The notes: generated by a model from the letters alone, not told the origin. A stretch of 64,000 nt of DNA from Parabacteroides chinchillae (GCF_900108035.1 NZ_FNVS01000001.1:1-64000); one strand, 5' to 3'; shown: positions 19,085 through 28,000, numbered from the stretch's first letter. Translations and numbers: made by a program.

Positions 19085-19132
19085 TGTCTTATTATTGGAC
19101 ACTGGCGTAAAAATATTTTACAATTCCGGACA
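19085..19132. promoter_or_regulatory. Putative upstream activator sites shared with the tolC operon
   Basis: TGTCTTATTATTGGACA (19085-19101) has the same TGTC-N9-GACA form as the tolC site. Its centre lies 64 bp upstream of the -24 GG, compared with 65 bp at tolC. A second, weaker half-site GGACA is at 19128-19132, 31 bp from the first. At tolC the two GGACA boxes are 21 bp apart, one helical turn less. Confidence 0.6.
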
Positions 19133-19160
19133 TTTATTGAATAGCACATCTATTTACAGG

Positions 19161-20075
19161 CTATTGCCCTTCCATTACTATTTCTTCCACATGGCGCATT
19201 CCTCCTTCATATTTCTTTCCGACTTTCGTATAACTATACATTCCAGAATCCGTCATGACAGAATAGATTAAAGCCTTACCATCCAAAATAGAATCGTTAA
19301 TAAGGAACAATGAATGGCGTACTGTAAAAGTCGCCTCTTTTGCCACATATCCTTTCGAATATTCGGCCACCAGCGTATTGGCACTTCCTGCGTCAATACT
19401 GCCATAATAAATATAAATACATTCATCCATAGATGTATGGAACGGCCAACAATTCACATCAGCAGGACGAACCGTTACTTTGCGAATCTGCAAATCCAAA
19501 CCTGTCTTATTAACCAGTTTGATATCCAGAATGGAAGTGGCATGTTTCATCGTTATCACCGTCCCGTTTACAGTATCTATTTTAGCTGTTCCTACCATCA
19601 GATCGTCATAACGGAATACTTCGGGAACAGAGTCTGTCCTATACTGCCGCTTCACATAGTTGAACCGTAACATGTCCATTGACGTTCGGAAAATAACCAG
19701 AGAATCATCTCCTTTTGCCACCAGGCCTTTAACAACACCAAGGTCCGTTCCTATTCCATCTGTCAGATAGAATAACCTTCGTGGGTCTATAACCGAAGTT
19801 CTTGTCTCTGCTGCAGCCGATTTGGAAGAAGCATCAAAAGCCTCCTTCGTTTTCATGGAATATCCCAGAATACGGTGTCCTTCATTCCATTTGGAGACAA
19901 ACTGTACAGCCGGGTCGGCCTCTGTATTCTCTGCCAACCGGACATTCAGATCAACACTTACCATCTCCGGTACCGGTTTGGGAGGTATTGGCGGTGGAAG
20001 AGGCGACCAGGTATCTTCATTGTTACAAGCGGACATAAAAATGGCTGTTGCTGCTAAAAGCATCACTTTTTTCAT
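19161..20075 (-). CDS. Putative lipoprotein, fimbrillin-like, in ECF sigma operon
   Basis: A 304-residue exported protein. The signal peptide ends in a lipobox (AIFMSAC, Cys16), followed by NNEDTW and a proline-rich linker. The body is beta-rich, and the stretch TVITMKHATSILDIKLVNKTG resembles the N-terminal domain of Bacteroidales fimbrillin or Mfa-like proteins. This is a weak, fold-level impression. It is the last gene of the ECF sigma operon, 27 bp after the broken beta-barrel gene. Role unknown; it may be a surface or outer-membrane-associated lipoprotein. Confidence 0.65.
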   Translation of the reverse strand: MKKVMLLAATAIFMSACNNEDTWSPLPPPIPPKPVPEMVSVDLNVRLAENTEADPAVQFVSKWNEGHRILGYSMKTKEAFDASSKSAAAETRTSVIDPRRLFYLTDGIGTDLGVVKGLVAKGDDSLVIFRTSMDMLRFNYVKRQYRTDSVPEVFRYDDLMVGTAKIDTVNGTVITMKHATSILDIKLVNKTGLDLQIRKVTVRPADVNCWPFHTSMDECIYIYYGSIDAGSANTLVAEYSKGYVAKEATFTVRHSLFLINDSILDGKALIYSVMTDSGMYSYTKVGKKYEGGMRHVEEIVMEGQ

Positions 20076-20102
20076 ATTTCTATTATTTAAGATTAATACT
20101 GT

Positions 20103-21368
20103 TTAATAAGAAAGTCGTAACCCCAATTGCAAGCCGAACATCCAGGGACGTTCGTTCCGGATAGTCGGCATATCATCGCCTGTATCAAAATAGTAGCCAA
20201 CTCCAGGTTCCAGGTATAAGGATAAAGGATGAATCAGTTTAACTTCTGCTCCAATCGCTGCATTGACAGAGAATTGCCATCTATTCATCTCCGGTTTTGT
20301 TATTTCATGGATAATGCGGCGTTTAGCCGACACACAATATTCGGCCAGGAAGCCACCTGAGAGATACATAGAGAAAATACCTTTCCGGTAAACCGTCCCG
20401 TTCGCCTTCAGCGGAATACCAAGATAATGGATACGTTGGTCTCCTATATATCCTTTCGTACCGGACTGCTTAATATCGGAATAAAGGAAAGTATAGGTCA
20501 ATCCGCTCTCTAATCCGAAACGACCTGTAATGTTTTTTTTCACAGAAAAACCTACAGACAAAGGCATACGGTGCACATATTCATAAGATGCGTTTCTCAT
20601 TTGAGGCAGTCTTTGTTCAGCTCTGGTTGACAATAGAGTTGCTGACGACTCAACTTCAGGATTATCAGGTTTTTCGTCAGGATCATCAGGATTCTCAAAA
20701 GGAGGTTGCATATCGCCCGGAGAATTACACATATCATCATTACTAAACATATTCATTCCGCTGACCGTCTTGCCGCTACCACCACCCACACCAAATGACC
20801 ATCCTTCGGATTTCTTTTTCCGGTTCTTTTTATTTTGGTCTACAACTTCTTTTGATAATGCTTTTTTGTGTTCCGGTTCAGGTCCAACATCAGAACTCTT
20901 TGACTTCTGAGTCTTTACAGGTACTTCTTTAGAAACAGCCTCACTTTCTTTTTCCAATTCAGGTTTAGAGAGAACATGCTCTGCTTCTGCAATTGCAGGA
21001 GACTCGGAAACTACAGATACAGACGTTATCTGACGTATCAAATGTTTTCAAACAGGATCATTAGAATGCTGCGGTAAAGCTGAAGGTTTTTCCATAACCG
21101 GACCGTTCTTCTGCTCTACAACCTTCACTGGTTGACTATCTGAGACAAGTACCGCAGCTTCTTTTGGTAAAAACATAGGTATAGAAAGAAGAACACAAAC
21201 TAATATCGCTGCAGCTACCGCCCACCGGCGATAGTTCAGACGACGAACTACAACAGGTTGAGGAACTAGCTCTTTCTCCAGCCTATTCCATCCGCCATCC
21301 CGTAACGGAAGATGAAATTCATCTTGCCGTTCACGGTATATATGCAATATGTCGTGTTCCTTATCCAT
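20103..21368 (-). pseudogene. Inner-membrane-anchored outer-membrane beta-barrel protein, interrupted by in-frame TGA
   Basis: One continuous reading frame of about 420 codons is broken by TGA at 21050-21048 (codon 107). The upstream part has a cytoplasmic segment (residues 1-42, with EFHLPLRDGGWNRLEKEL) and a membrane helix (about 45-66, WAVAAAILVCVLLSIPMFL), followed by the start of a periplasmic linker. The downstream part continues without frame change after two codons. It has a charged Lys/Glu/Pro linker and a PorT-like outer-membrane beta-barrel (about 190 residues ending LGLRLSY). The first gene of the operon is an ECF sigma factor 2 bp upstream. The design suggests an envelope-spanning partner of the sigma factor. 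The TGA may be a real mutation, a strain variant, a read-through codon or a sequencing error. A TTG nine bases after the stop codon could restart the downstream part, but it would lack a signal peptide. Confidence 0.8.
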
Positions 21369-21370
21369 CG

Positions 21371-21916
21371 TTACTCTATTCTCTTTAGTTCTTCCCGAAT
21401 CCGGGTAGCCAATATTTTACGTGCCCTGTTTAATTGTGAAGCAGACGACTTCTCATTTATATGCAATTGTGCCGCAATCTCTTTATGCGACCAATGCTCA
21501 AAAACAAACAGGTTAAATACTGTACGGTAACCATAAGGCAAATCCGTAACAAAGCGCATAAGAATATCCATTGAAAGATTGCATGCATCAGGTTCCGGTT
21601 CATTTGGCAAGTCATACACTTCATCCAAAGATATACCCTGGCGCAATAAATCCTTTCTGCGCAAATATTCCAAAGCCGTATTTGCAAACACCCTACTTAG
21701 CCAGGCACGTAAACTGCCCTCGCCTTTATATGTAAAAGAAGAAATGGAAGAAAAGACTTTAAGAAAGCCATCATGGAGGAGATCGTGCGCCACATCAATG
21801 TCGCCGGCATATCGGTAACAAAGGCACAACATCTTTTCCGCATAAAGCTCATATAGCTCTTTGCGGGCCTGATTATCTCCCACCCTGCATCTGTCCGTCA
21901 CTTCAGACTCACTCAT
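21371..21916 (-). CDS. RNA polymerase ECF sigma factor (sigma-70 family)
   Basis: A 181-residue ECF sigma factor. Region 2 is at about 20-90 (ARKELYELYAEKMLCLCYRY, then DVAHDLLHDGFLKVFSSI). Region 4 has an HTH at about 125-175 (HWSHKEIAAQLHINEKSSA). It is the first gene of a three-gene operon, with 2 bp between its stop codon and the next start. The next gene carries an N-terminal cytoplasmic segment and one membrane helix, a plausible anti-sigma arrangement. No classical DUF4974-type FecR anti-sigma or SusCD pair is adjacent. Confidence 0.92.
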   Translation of the reverse strand: MSESEVTDRCRVGDNQARKELYELYAEKMLCLCYRYAGDIDVAHDLLHDGFLKVFSSISSFTYKGEGSLRAWLSRVFANTALEYLRRKDLLRQGISLDEVYDLPNEPEPDACNLSMDILMRFVTDLPYGYRTVFNLFVFEHWSHKEIAAQLHINEKSSASQLNRARKILATRIREELKRIE

Positions 21917-21977
21917 CTCTCTTTATATAGTAAATGTAATGATTCCTGAAATACTGCATGCAGGGTGGAAAAATATT

Positions 21978-23159
21978 TTATAATTTATATTTATACAACT
22001 GAGCCATTACTTTTTGGTATTCGTTCTGCAACTGCATATAGTTTTGCATACTCTGGTAATAAGTGGTTACATCCACAAAATACTCAATCATGGAAATCTG
22101 TCCGGATTGAATGGCCTTATTCAGCAATGCCAAGTTATTCTGACTTTTGAGCACCTGATCGTATTCATCCATTGAAGTCTTCAACGCAACCGATTGGTTA
22201 TATAATTGATACAATTCGCTCTCCACCGAAGAAGTAGTACTCTCCAATTGCAAGTCGGCATACAAGCTCTGCGCTTTTGCCTGCTTCACATTGTTCCGAT
22301 TAGAAAACAACGGAATGGATACTCCTACCAAAAAGCCATTAAAGCGTTCTCCGCCGGTAGCCATATTCAAACGATAACCCAACTCAAAACCCGGCAAGCC
22401 TTTTGCTTTATTTACGCTAATCTGCCGTAAGGCCGTTGCCTGTGCACTCTGCAAAGAAAGCAGTTGCGGATCAGCCTCCATCGCTTCCAGCTTCAAATCT
22501 TCAAAAGAAAGAATGTCTGAAACCGAAGCATATTCCGTATCAGTAAAAGAAATGGGAACGCCACCATTTAATGTTGTCAATTCCTGCAGCTTTGCTATAC
22601 GCGCAGATTCATTCAGACGAGCTTCATTTTGCGCATTCAAGAGTTCCAGATCAATCTTATTCGTCTCCAGAATATTGGCATCACCTGTTGTAAGACGCGT
22701 CTGATACAACTCGGATAACTGTTTGGCATTCTGCAAACGCGTTTCCAATAATTTTTTTTGTTGGTTAAGCAAAATCAAATCCAGGCAAACCGTTTTTGCC
22801 TGCAATAAGATTTGTTGGCGAAACCCGGCATGTTGTCTATCCATTCCAACCGATTTCGTTTTCGCCAGCTTATTCCTCTGGGCATAAACCAAAGGAAAAT
22901 CGAAAGACTGTGATGCAACCAACTCTCCTTGGATTCCCATACCTTCCCTATTACCGTATTGATGTACATATGATACCGAAGGGTCAGGCAGGTTATTATC
23001 CAATTTCGCTTCCAGCTTCATTGCTGTCGTAAGTTGGCTGTTTGCTTTCAAATCTTTATTATTCTCTTCAATACTGCGGAGAACATGATCTATAGAAGTC
23101 TGCGCCGAACCTGAAAAAGCCACAAAAGCCAATGAAGCTATAATAATATATCGTTTCAT
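21978..23159 (-). CDS. TolC-family outer-membrane channel of the metal RND efflux system (CusC/CzcC-like)
   Basis: A 393-residue outer-membrane efflux protein with a signal peptide (MKRYIIIASLAFVAFSGSA). It has two helical repeats, the second including GFELGYRLNMATGGERFNGFLVG. It is shorter than TolC, as is usual for CzcC-like proteins of Bacteroidetes. It is the last gene of the operon, 3 bp after the RND pump. It should form the outer-membrane exit for divalent or monovalent metal ions. Confidence 0.9.
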   Translation of the reverse strand: MKRYIIIASLAFVAFSGSAQTSIDHVLRSIEENNKDLKANSQLTTAMKLEAKLDNNLPDPSVSYVHQYGNREGMGIQGELVASQSFDFPLVYAQRNKLAKTKSVGMDRQHAGFRQQILLQAKTVCLDLILLNQQKKLLETRLQNAKQLSELYQTRLTTGDANILETNKIDLELLNAQNEARLNESARIAKLQELTTLNGGVPISFTDTEYASVSDILSFEDLKLEAMEADPQLLSLQSAQATALRQISVNKAKGLPGFELGYRLNMATGGERFNGFLVGVSIPLFSNRNNVKQAKAQSLYADLQLESTTSSVESELYQLYNQSVALKTSMDEYDQVLKSQNNLALLNKAIQSGQISMIEYFVDVTTYYQSMQNYMQLQNEYQKVMAQLYKYKL

Positions 23160-23162
23160 AAT

Positions 23163-26100
23163 TTACTCCTTATTCTTATTCATCAATAAATAAACAATCG
23201 GTATAATAAATCCGTTCAGGAAAGTAGAAGTCAACAAACCTCCCAGAATCACCCTGGCCATCGGACTTTGGATTTCATTACCCGGTAAATCGCCATTCAA
23301 CGCCAATGGGATCAAAGCCAGCGCCGAACTTAACGCAGTCATCAGGATCGGGTTCAAACGGTCCAACGATCCTTGTATAACAGCATCTTTCAAGGCATAG
23401 CCTTCGGAACGTAACTGCGTATAATGACTTATCAATAACATTCCGTTCCGTGTTGCAATACCAAACAGCGAAATGAAACCGATAATAGCCGGAATACTGA
23501 TTTCACCTGAAGTAAACCACAGGATGAAAACCCCACCTATCAAAGCCAAAGGCAAATTCAACAAAATAACACCACTTTCTTTTGCATCCTTAAATTCATT
23601 ATACAATAGCAGAAAGATAACCAAGAGTGATATAAACGATGTAAATAACAATGTACGGCTAGCCGCTTCTTCACTTTCAAACTGTCCGCCATATTCAATA
23701 TGGTAACCTTCCGGTAACTTGATGCTCTGCTCAACTTTTTGCTGTATATCATTTACCACACCGCGCAAATCGCGACCGGAAACGTTAGCACTAATTACAA
23801 TCTTACGCTGCACATTCTCGCGGTTAATTGTATTAGGCCCGGTTACCGAACGAATATCAGCGACATAACTCAACGGCACTTTTTTACCATCCGCATCAAT
23901 CATCAAGTTCCTGATGTCTTCCATTGTTGCGCGACTGGCATCTGAAGTCTTCACGGTCAAATCAAATGTCTTACCGTCATCATAAACCTGGCTGACAACT
24001 TCTCCACCCAGCATCACATTAACATACTCTTCAAACTCGGGAAGAGGAATACCAAACTTGGCTAACAACTCACGTTTTGGAGTGATAGTTAACTGCGGAC
24101 GTTCTATTTGTTGTTCCACTTTCAAGTCCACAAGCCCGTTTATACCTTGAACGGCATTTTTAATCTGAGTACCGATTGCAAACATCTGGTTCAGATCCGT
24201 ACCAAACAGCTTGATTGCAATATTAGCTTCCGTCCCCGAAAGCATCGCATCAATACGGTGTGAAATAGGTTGCCCTATCTCTACATTAGCTCCGCTAATA
24301 GTGGAAAGTTTCTTACGAACATCGTTCATTACCTCATCACGGCTACGGTCTTTCAATACAAAAGGCGCCTCTATTTCGGAAACGTTCACACCTAAAGCAT
24401 GTTCATCCAGCTCGGCACGACCGGTTTTGCGTGCTACAGTCTGTATCTCAGGAACCTGCATCAATAATTCCTCCGCACGCCGTCCCATACGGTCCGATTC
24501 ATCCAAAGAAACACCTGGCAACGTGCTCACATTAATGGTAAACGAACCTTCATTAAACGGAGGCAAGAAGCTACGCCCCAAACCAAAGAACACAATCAGT
24601 GCCACCACAAAAAGCGCCAACGTAGATCCTACTACTATTTTCCAATGAGTTAATGCACCTTTCAATGCACGGCCGTAAACAACTTTCAGTTTTAGCGCCA
24701 CCCAGGATTCTTTCAAAGCTGCAGCACTATTTCCTTTAGAACTATTCAGCAGATAACTACACAAAACCGGAGTTAACGTCAGTGCAACTACTGTACTGGC
24801 AAACAGCGATACAATAAAAGCAATGCCCAGAGGAATCAACATGCGGCCTTCCATTCCATGCAAAAAGAACAAAGGCACAAAGCTGACTACAATAATCAGC
24901 GTGGAGTTCAATATCGGCATACGTACCTCACGAGATGCGTCAAAAACAACCTCCAGGATAGAACGTCTCTCTCCTTCAGGTAATAAACGATTCTCACGTA
25001 TCCGTTTATATACGTTCTCTACATCCACAATCGCGTCATCCACCAAAGAACCGATAGCAATTGCCATACCACCCAAACTCATGGTATTAATCGTCAGCCC
25101 TAAGTAATGGAGTACCATAATAGTAACCAATAATGAAAGCGGAAGTGCTACCAGTGAAATAACTGTTGTACGTACATTCATCAAAAAGATAAACAACACG
25201 ATGATAACAAAGAAACTTCCCTCAAACAAGCTATTCTTCACATTATTGATAGAATTGTCGATGAAATGGCTCTGGCGGAAAATATCCGTTGAGATATGCA
25301 CGTCAGCAGGCAAGCTTTTTTGTAAGTCTGCAATGATGCCATCCAATTTATTTGTCAGGTCTATTGTACTTGTATTAGGTTGCTTGGTAACAGTGACCAG
25401 CACAGCTGGCTTTGTACGTTCCGAAGCCAAACCTAACTTCGGGCTCTTACCACCTACTTTAACAGTAGCAATATCCTGTAAAGTAACCGGATAACTATCC
25501 ACTGTCTTAACCACACCTTTGGCAATTTCATCTGCTTTAGCAGTAGAAAGAACACCACGGATGATATATTCATTATCAAACTCATACAACACGCCGCCAT
25601 TAGCATTCCGGTTCATATTGCGGCAAACAGTCAGTACTTCATCCAGACCAACGCCGTAAAACTTCATTTTATCGGGATTCAATAAGATTTGGTATTCTTT
25701 AATATCACCGCCTATAACAGCAACCTGAGCAACACCTCCTGTAGATAGCAAACGAGGACGGATCGTCCAGTCGGCAATTGTACGCAAACCCATCTCGGTA
25801 GTAGGCACAACTTCTTTCTTCGTACTGTCTACAGTGAGTCCTATAATCATCATCTCTCCCAAAATTGAAGATTGCGGACCTAGTGTAGGTTTACCCACAT
25901 TCTCAGGAAGACTTTCACCTACAACAGCAAGCTTTTCAGATACAATCTGACGGGCACGGTATATGTCTGTCCCCCAATCAAATTCCACCCATACAATAGA
26001 AAATCCTGTCGTAGAAGACGAACGTACGCGACGTACGTCCATTGCCCCGTTTACTGCAGTTTCTACTGGAAATGTAACCAAACGTTCTACCTCTTCGGGC

Positions 26101-26270
26101 GCCATTCCGTTTGCTTCCGTCATAATAACAACAGTCGGAGCGTTCAAATCCGGGAACACATCCACATCCGTATTAAACGCAGTGTAGGTTCCGGCAACCA
26201 TCAGTAACACGGCACAAACCAAAACAACCAGCCGATTATGCAGCGAGTAATATATAATTTTATTCAGCAT
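23163..26270 (-). CDS. Heavy-metal RND efflux pump (CusA/CzcA family)
   Basis: A 1035-residue resistance-nodulation-division transporter of full length for the HME subfamily. It has 12 predicted helices and two large periplasmic domains. The HME proton-relay motif in helix 4 is GMAIAIGSLVDDAIVDVENV. The N-terminus MLNKIIYYSLHNRLVVL and DVFPDLNAPTVVIMTEANGM are typical of CzcA/CusA. Metal specificity (Cu/Ag versus Zn/Co/Cd) cannot be fixed. Its gene lies 11 bp after the adaptor and 3 bp before the channel gene. Confidence 0.93.
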   Translation of the reverse strand: MLNKIIYYSLHNRLVVLVCAVLLMVAGTYTAFNTDVDVFPDLNAPTVVIMTEANGMAPEEVERLVTFPVETAVNGAMDVRRVRSSSTTGFSIVWVEFDWGTDIYRARQIVSEKLAVVGESLPENVGKPTLGPQSSILGEMMIIGLTVDSTKKEVVPTTEMGLRTIADWTIRPRLLSTGGVAQVAVIGGDIKEYQILLNPDKMKFYGVGLDEVLTVCRNMNRNANGGVLYEFDNEYIIRGVLSTAKADEIAKGVVKTVDSYPVTLQDIATVKVGGKSPKLGLASERTKPAVLVTVTKQPNTSTIDLTNKLDGIIADLQKSLPADVHISTDIFRQSHFIDNSINNVKNSLFEGSFFVIIVLFIFLMNVRTTVISLVALPLSLLVTIMVLHYLGLTINTMSLGGMAIAIGSLVDDAIVDVENVYKRIRENRLLPEGERRSILEVVFDASREVRMPILNSTLIIVVSFVPLFFLHGMEGRMLIPLGIAFIVSLFASTVVALTLTPVLCSYLLNSSKGNSAAALKESWVALKLKVVYGRALKGALTHWKIVVGSTLALFVVALIVFFGLGRSFLPPFNEGSFTINVSTLPGVSLDESDRMGRRAEELLMQVPEIQTVARKTGRAELDEHALGVNVSEIEAPFVLKDRSRDEVMNDVRKKLSTISGANVEIGQPISHRIDAMLSGTEANIAIKLFGTDLNQMFAIGTQIKNAVQGINGLVDLKVEQQIERPQLTITPKRELLAKFGIPLPEFEEYVNVMLGGEVVSQVYDDGKTFDLTVKTSDASRATMEDIRNLMIDADGKKVPLSYVADIRSVTGPNTINRENVQRKIVISANVSGRDLRGVVNDIQQKVEQSIKLPEGYHIEYGGQFESEEAASRTLLFTSFISLLVIFLLLYNEFKDAKESGVILLNLPLALIGGVFILWFTSGEISIPAIIGFISLFGIATRNGMLLISHYTQLRSEGYALKDAVIQGSLDRLNPILMTALSSALALIPLALNGDLPGNEIQSPMARVILGGLLTSTFLNGFIIPIVYLLMNKNKE

Positions 26271-26281
26271 GACTATCGGAT

Positions 26282-27460
26282 TTAATGACTATGAGAATGT
26301 GCCGGAATAGCATTGGAAGCCGAAGCCAGCTTAATTTGATATGCACCTTTGGTTACCACCTTATCTCCTGGTTGCAAACCGGAAAGGATTTGCACTTCCG
26401 AGCCATTGTCTGCCCCAAGGGTAACCGCTTTCTTCAGATAACCTTCTTCATCCAAACGAACATATACAGAATAAACTCCCTGTTCTTCTATTAATGCAGA
26501 CACTGGTACACTCAATACATTTTCCATAGGAGACGATAGCAGATAAATTTCCACAAAAGAACCGGGAATAACGGCTCCTTTATTATCAAATTCAAATGTT
26601 ACAGGAACATAAAAAGAATTTGAATCAGACGATTTACCATAGGAAAGCAAACGTCCGTGGAGTTCGGATAATTTGTATGTGGCATTATCATACGGAGTAC
26701 GGAAATTGGCCGACGTAATAGCCGGCAGCTCGTTGTAATACTTTTCCGAAACTTCGGCACGCAACACCAAACGGTTGTTTTGTGAAATCGTAGCAATAGG
26801 CTGACCTACGGAAACATAATCGCCCTCCTTCACCTGTATATTTTTTAGATAACCATTGATAGGAGAAACCACAGATACTCCGTTTGCCGTTTGTTTGCCG
26901 GCCACAGCTTCATAGGCCACCTTTGCGTTCTCATAATTCAAACGGGCCTGTTCAAAATCTTTGGCCGAAACAATCTTATCGCCAACCAATTGCTCCATAC
27001 GCTCATATTCTTTCTTCGCCGTCTCGTAAGCATACTTAGCTTTGGCAGCTATATTACCATCAGAAATGCCACTGGAAGCAAGGCTCAGGATAGCCTGGCC
27101 TTTACGTACAGATGTTCCGTCCACAAAAGGAAGACTGCCCAACGTAACGACACCGGGCACAGTAGCAACCACAACCGATTCGTCTCCCTGAGCCGCCATT
27201 ACGCGTCCGCTTGTCTTAACAACATTGGTAAACGGGGCAAGCTGCAAATCTATTGTTTCCAAACCAACAGCTTCCGCCAATGCCTGATTAAAGATCACCT
27301 CACCGGGAATATGTTCACTGGTTGCTTCTTCGTGTTCATGGTCATGGGCTTCTTGTTCATGTGAATGATCATGTCCCTCATGTCCGGATTGTGAAGCATT
27401 TCCTGCACATCCGGCAAAAATGTAGGCGCAAAGCACCCATAAGATTGATATCTTTTTCAT
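26282..27460 (-). CDS. RND periplasmic adaptor with His-rich N-terminus (CusB/CzcB-like)
   Basis: A 392-residue lipoprotein adaptor: signal peptide with lipobox (AYIFAGC), then a His/Glu/Asp-rich segment GHEGHDHSHEQEAHDHEHEE (about 26-46) likely to bind metal. The adaptor core follows, with a lipoyl domain, alpha-hairpin and beta-barrel. The C-terminus also ends in AHSHSH. It delivers ions to the RND pump encoded 11 bp downstream. The clustered histidines fit a Zn, Co, Ni or Cu system. Confidence 0.92.
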   Translation of the reverse strand: MKKISILWVLCAYIFAGCAGNASQSGHEGHDHSHEQEAHDHEHEEATSEHIPGEVIFNQALAEAVGLETIDLQLAPFTNVVKTSGRVMAAQGDESVVVATVPGVVTLGSLPFVDGTSVRKGQAILSLASSGISDGNIAAKAKYAYETAKKEYERMEQLVGDKIVSAKDFEQARLNYENAKVAYEAVAGKQTANGVSVVSPINGYLKNIQVKEGDYVSVGQPIATISQNNRLVLRAEVSEKYYNELPAITSANFRTPYDNATYKLSELHGRLLSYGKSSDSNSFYVPVTFEFDNKGAVIPGSFVEIYLLSSPMENVLSVPVSALIEEQGVYSVYVRLDEEGYLKKAVTLGADNGSEVQILSGLQPGDKVVTKGAYQIKLASASNAIPAHSHSH

Positions 27461-27525
27461 AAATGTGATTTATTTTTTGTGCTTATTATTATGGAAGGAA
27501 AAAACAATCCTTCCGGGAGAAAACA

Positions 27526-27547
27526 AAATTTCTTTCGAAAGAAATTT
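27526..27547. promoter_or_regulatory. 22-bp perfect palindrome upstream of the adaptor gene
   Basis: The arms AAATTTCTTTC and GAAAGAAATTT form a perfect uninterrupted palindrome between the His/Cys-rich gene and the adaptor gene, followed downstream on the minus strand by a second inverted repeat GGAAGG/CCTTCC (27493-27514). It could be an operator or a processing hairpin within the operon leader. No function can be assigned. Confidence 0.45.
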
Positions 27548-27571
27548 AAATTTCATCCGAAAAAGTTTATT

Positions 27572-27964
27572 TTAGCACACAGGAGGGGCACGCAGTCCGG
27601 ACGCCGATACGATCCACGTATCGTGCAGCGATTCTATATAGACGGCACCTTCTTTATGAAAAGGGCAATCGCATAAAAGCGGTTCGGGAGGATTTACATA
27701 ATCAAACAACACTAACAGGGGGAAAAGATGCATATTGGCATCCATATCTGTTACGTGCAATTGTAATGATGAGAAAAAGGCAAGGTTGTGTCCGTCACAA
27801 CAACATCCGTGTGTCGTATTGGCATGATGCGATTCTGCTAACGATTTATAGCAAGGAAATCCGTCTTCATGATGATGATGCGGAACTATTACTGACATCA
27901 ACAGCACGATACCTGCCAGAAGCATCACATATCGAATAATATATTTCTTTGTCTTTTTCAACAT
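27572..27964 (-). CDS. Small His/Cys-rich membrane-anchored protein (DUF6769-like), lead gene of metal efflux operon
   Basis: A 130-residue protein. I chose ATG 27964 (MLKKTKKYIIRYVMLLAGIV), because an upstream in-frame start at 28009 would run through the promoter. It has one N-terminal helix or signal (about 10-28), then VIVPHHHHEDGFPC, a cluster HGCCCDGH and a C-terminal stretch with further Cys residues (LLCDCPFH, and a terminal Cys). These clusters are likely metal ligands in the periplasm. Small proteins of this kind commonly precede CusBAC operons in Bacteroidales; the family name is from memory. It probably senses or buffers the metal exported by the pump. The -7 box ends only 6 nt before the ATG. 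Confidence 0.75.
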   Translation of the reverse strand: MLKKTKKYIIRYVMLLAGIVLLMSVIVPHHHHEDGFPCYKSLAESHHANTTHGCCCDGHNLAFFSSLQLHVTDMDANMHLFPLLVLFDYVNPPEPLLCDCPFHKEGAVYIESLHDTWIVSASGLRAPPVC

Positions 27965-27969
27965 CGCAA

Positions 27970-28000
27970 CAAAGATATAAAGTATTTTTTTTATTTGAAA
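27970..28000 (-). promoter_or_regulatory. Promoter of the metal efflux operon, near-leaderless
   Basis: The minus strand has TATCTTTG (27977-27970) and a -33-like TTTC (28000-27997) with a 19-bp spacer. The expected start, about 7 nt after the -7 box, falls at or within 1-2 nt of the ATG at 27964, so the mRNA may be leaderless. Confidence 0.6.

Noticed and set aside
21048-21368. A separate 106-residue membrane protein gene followed by its own barrel gene
   Set aside because: The two parts share one frame and are separated only by a TGA and two codons; the barrel part lacks a signal peptide and a convincing start.
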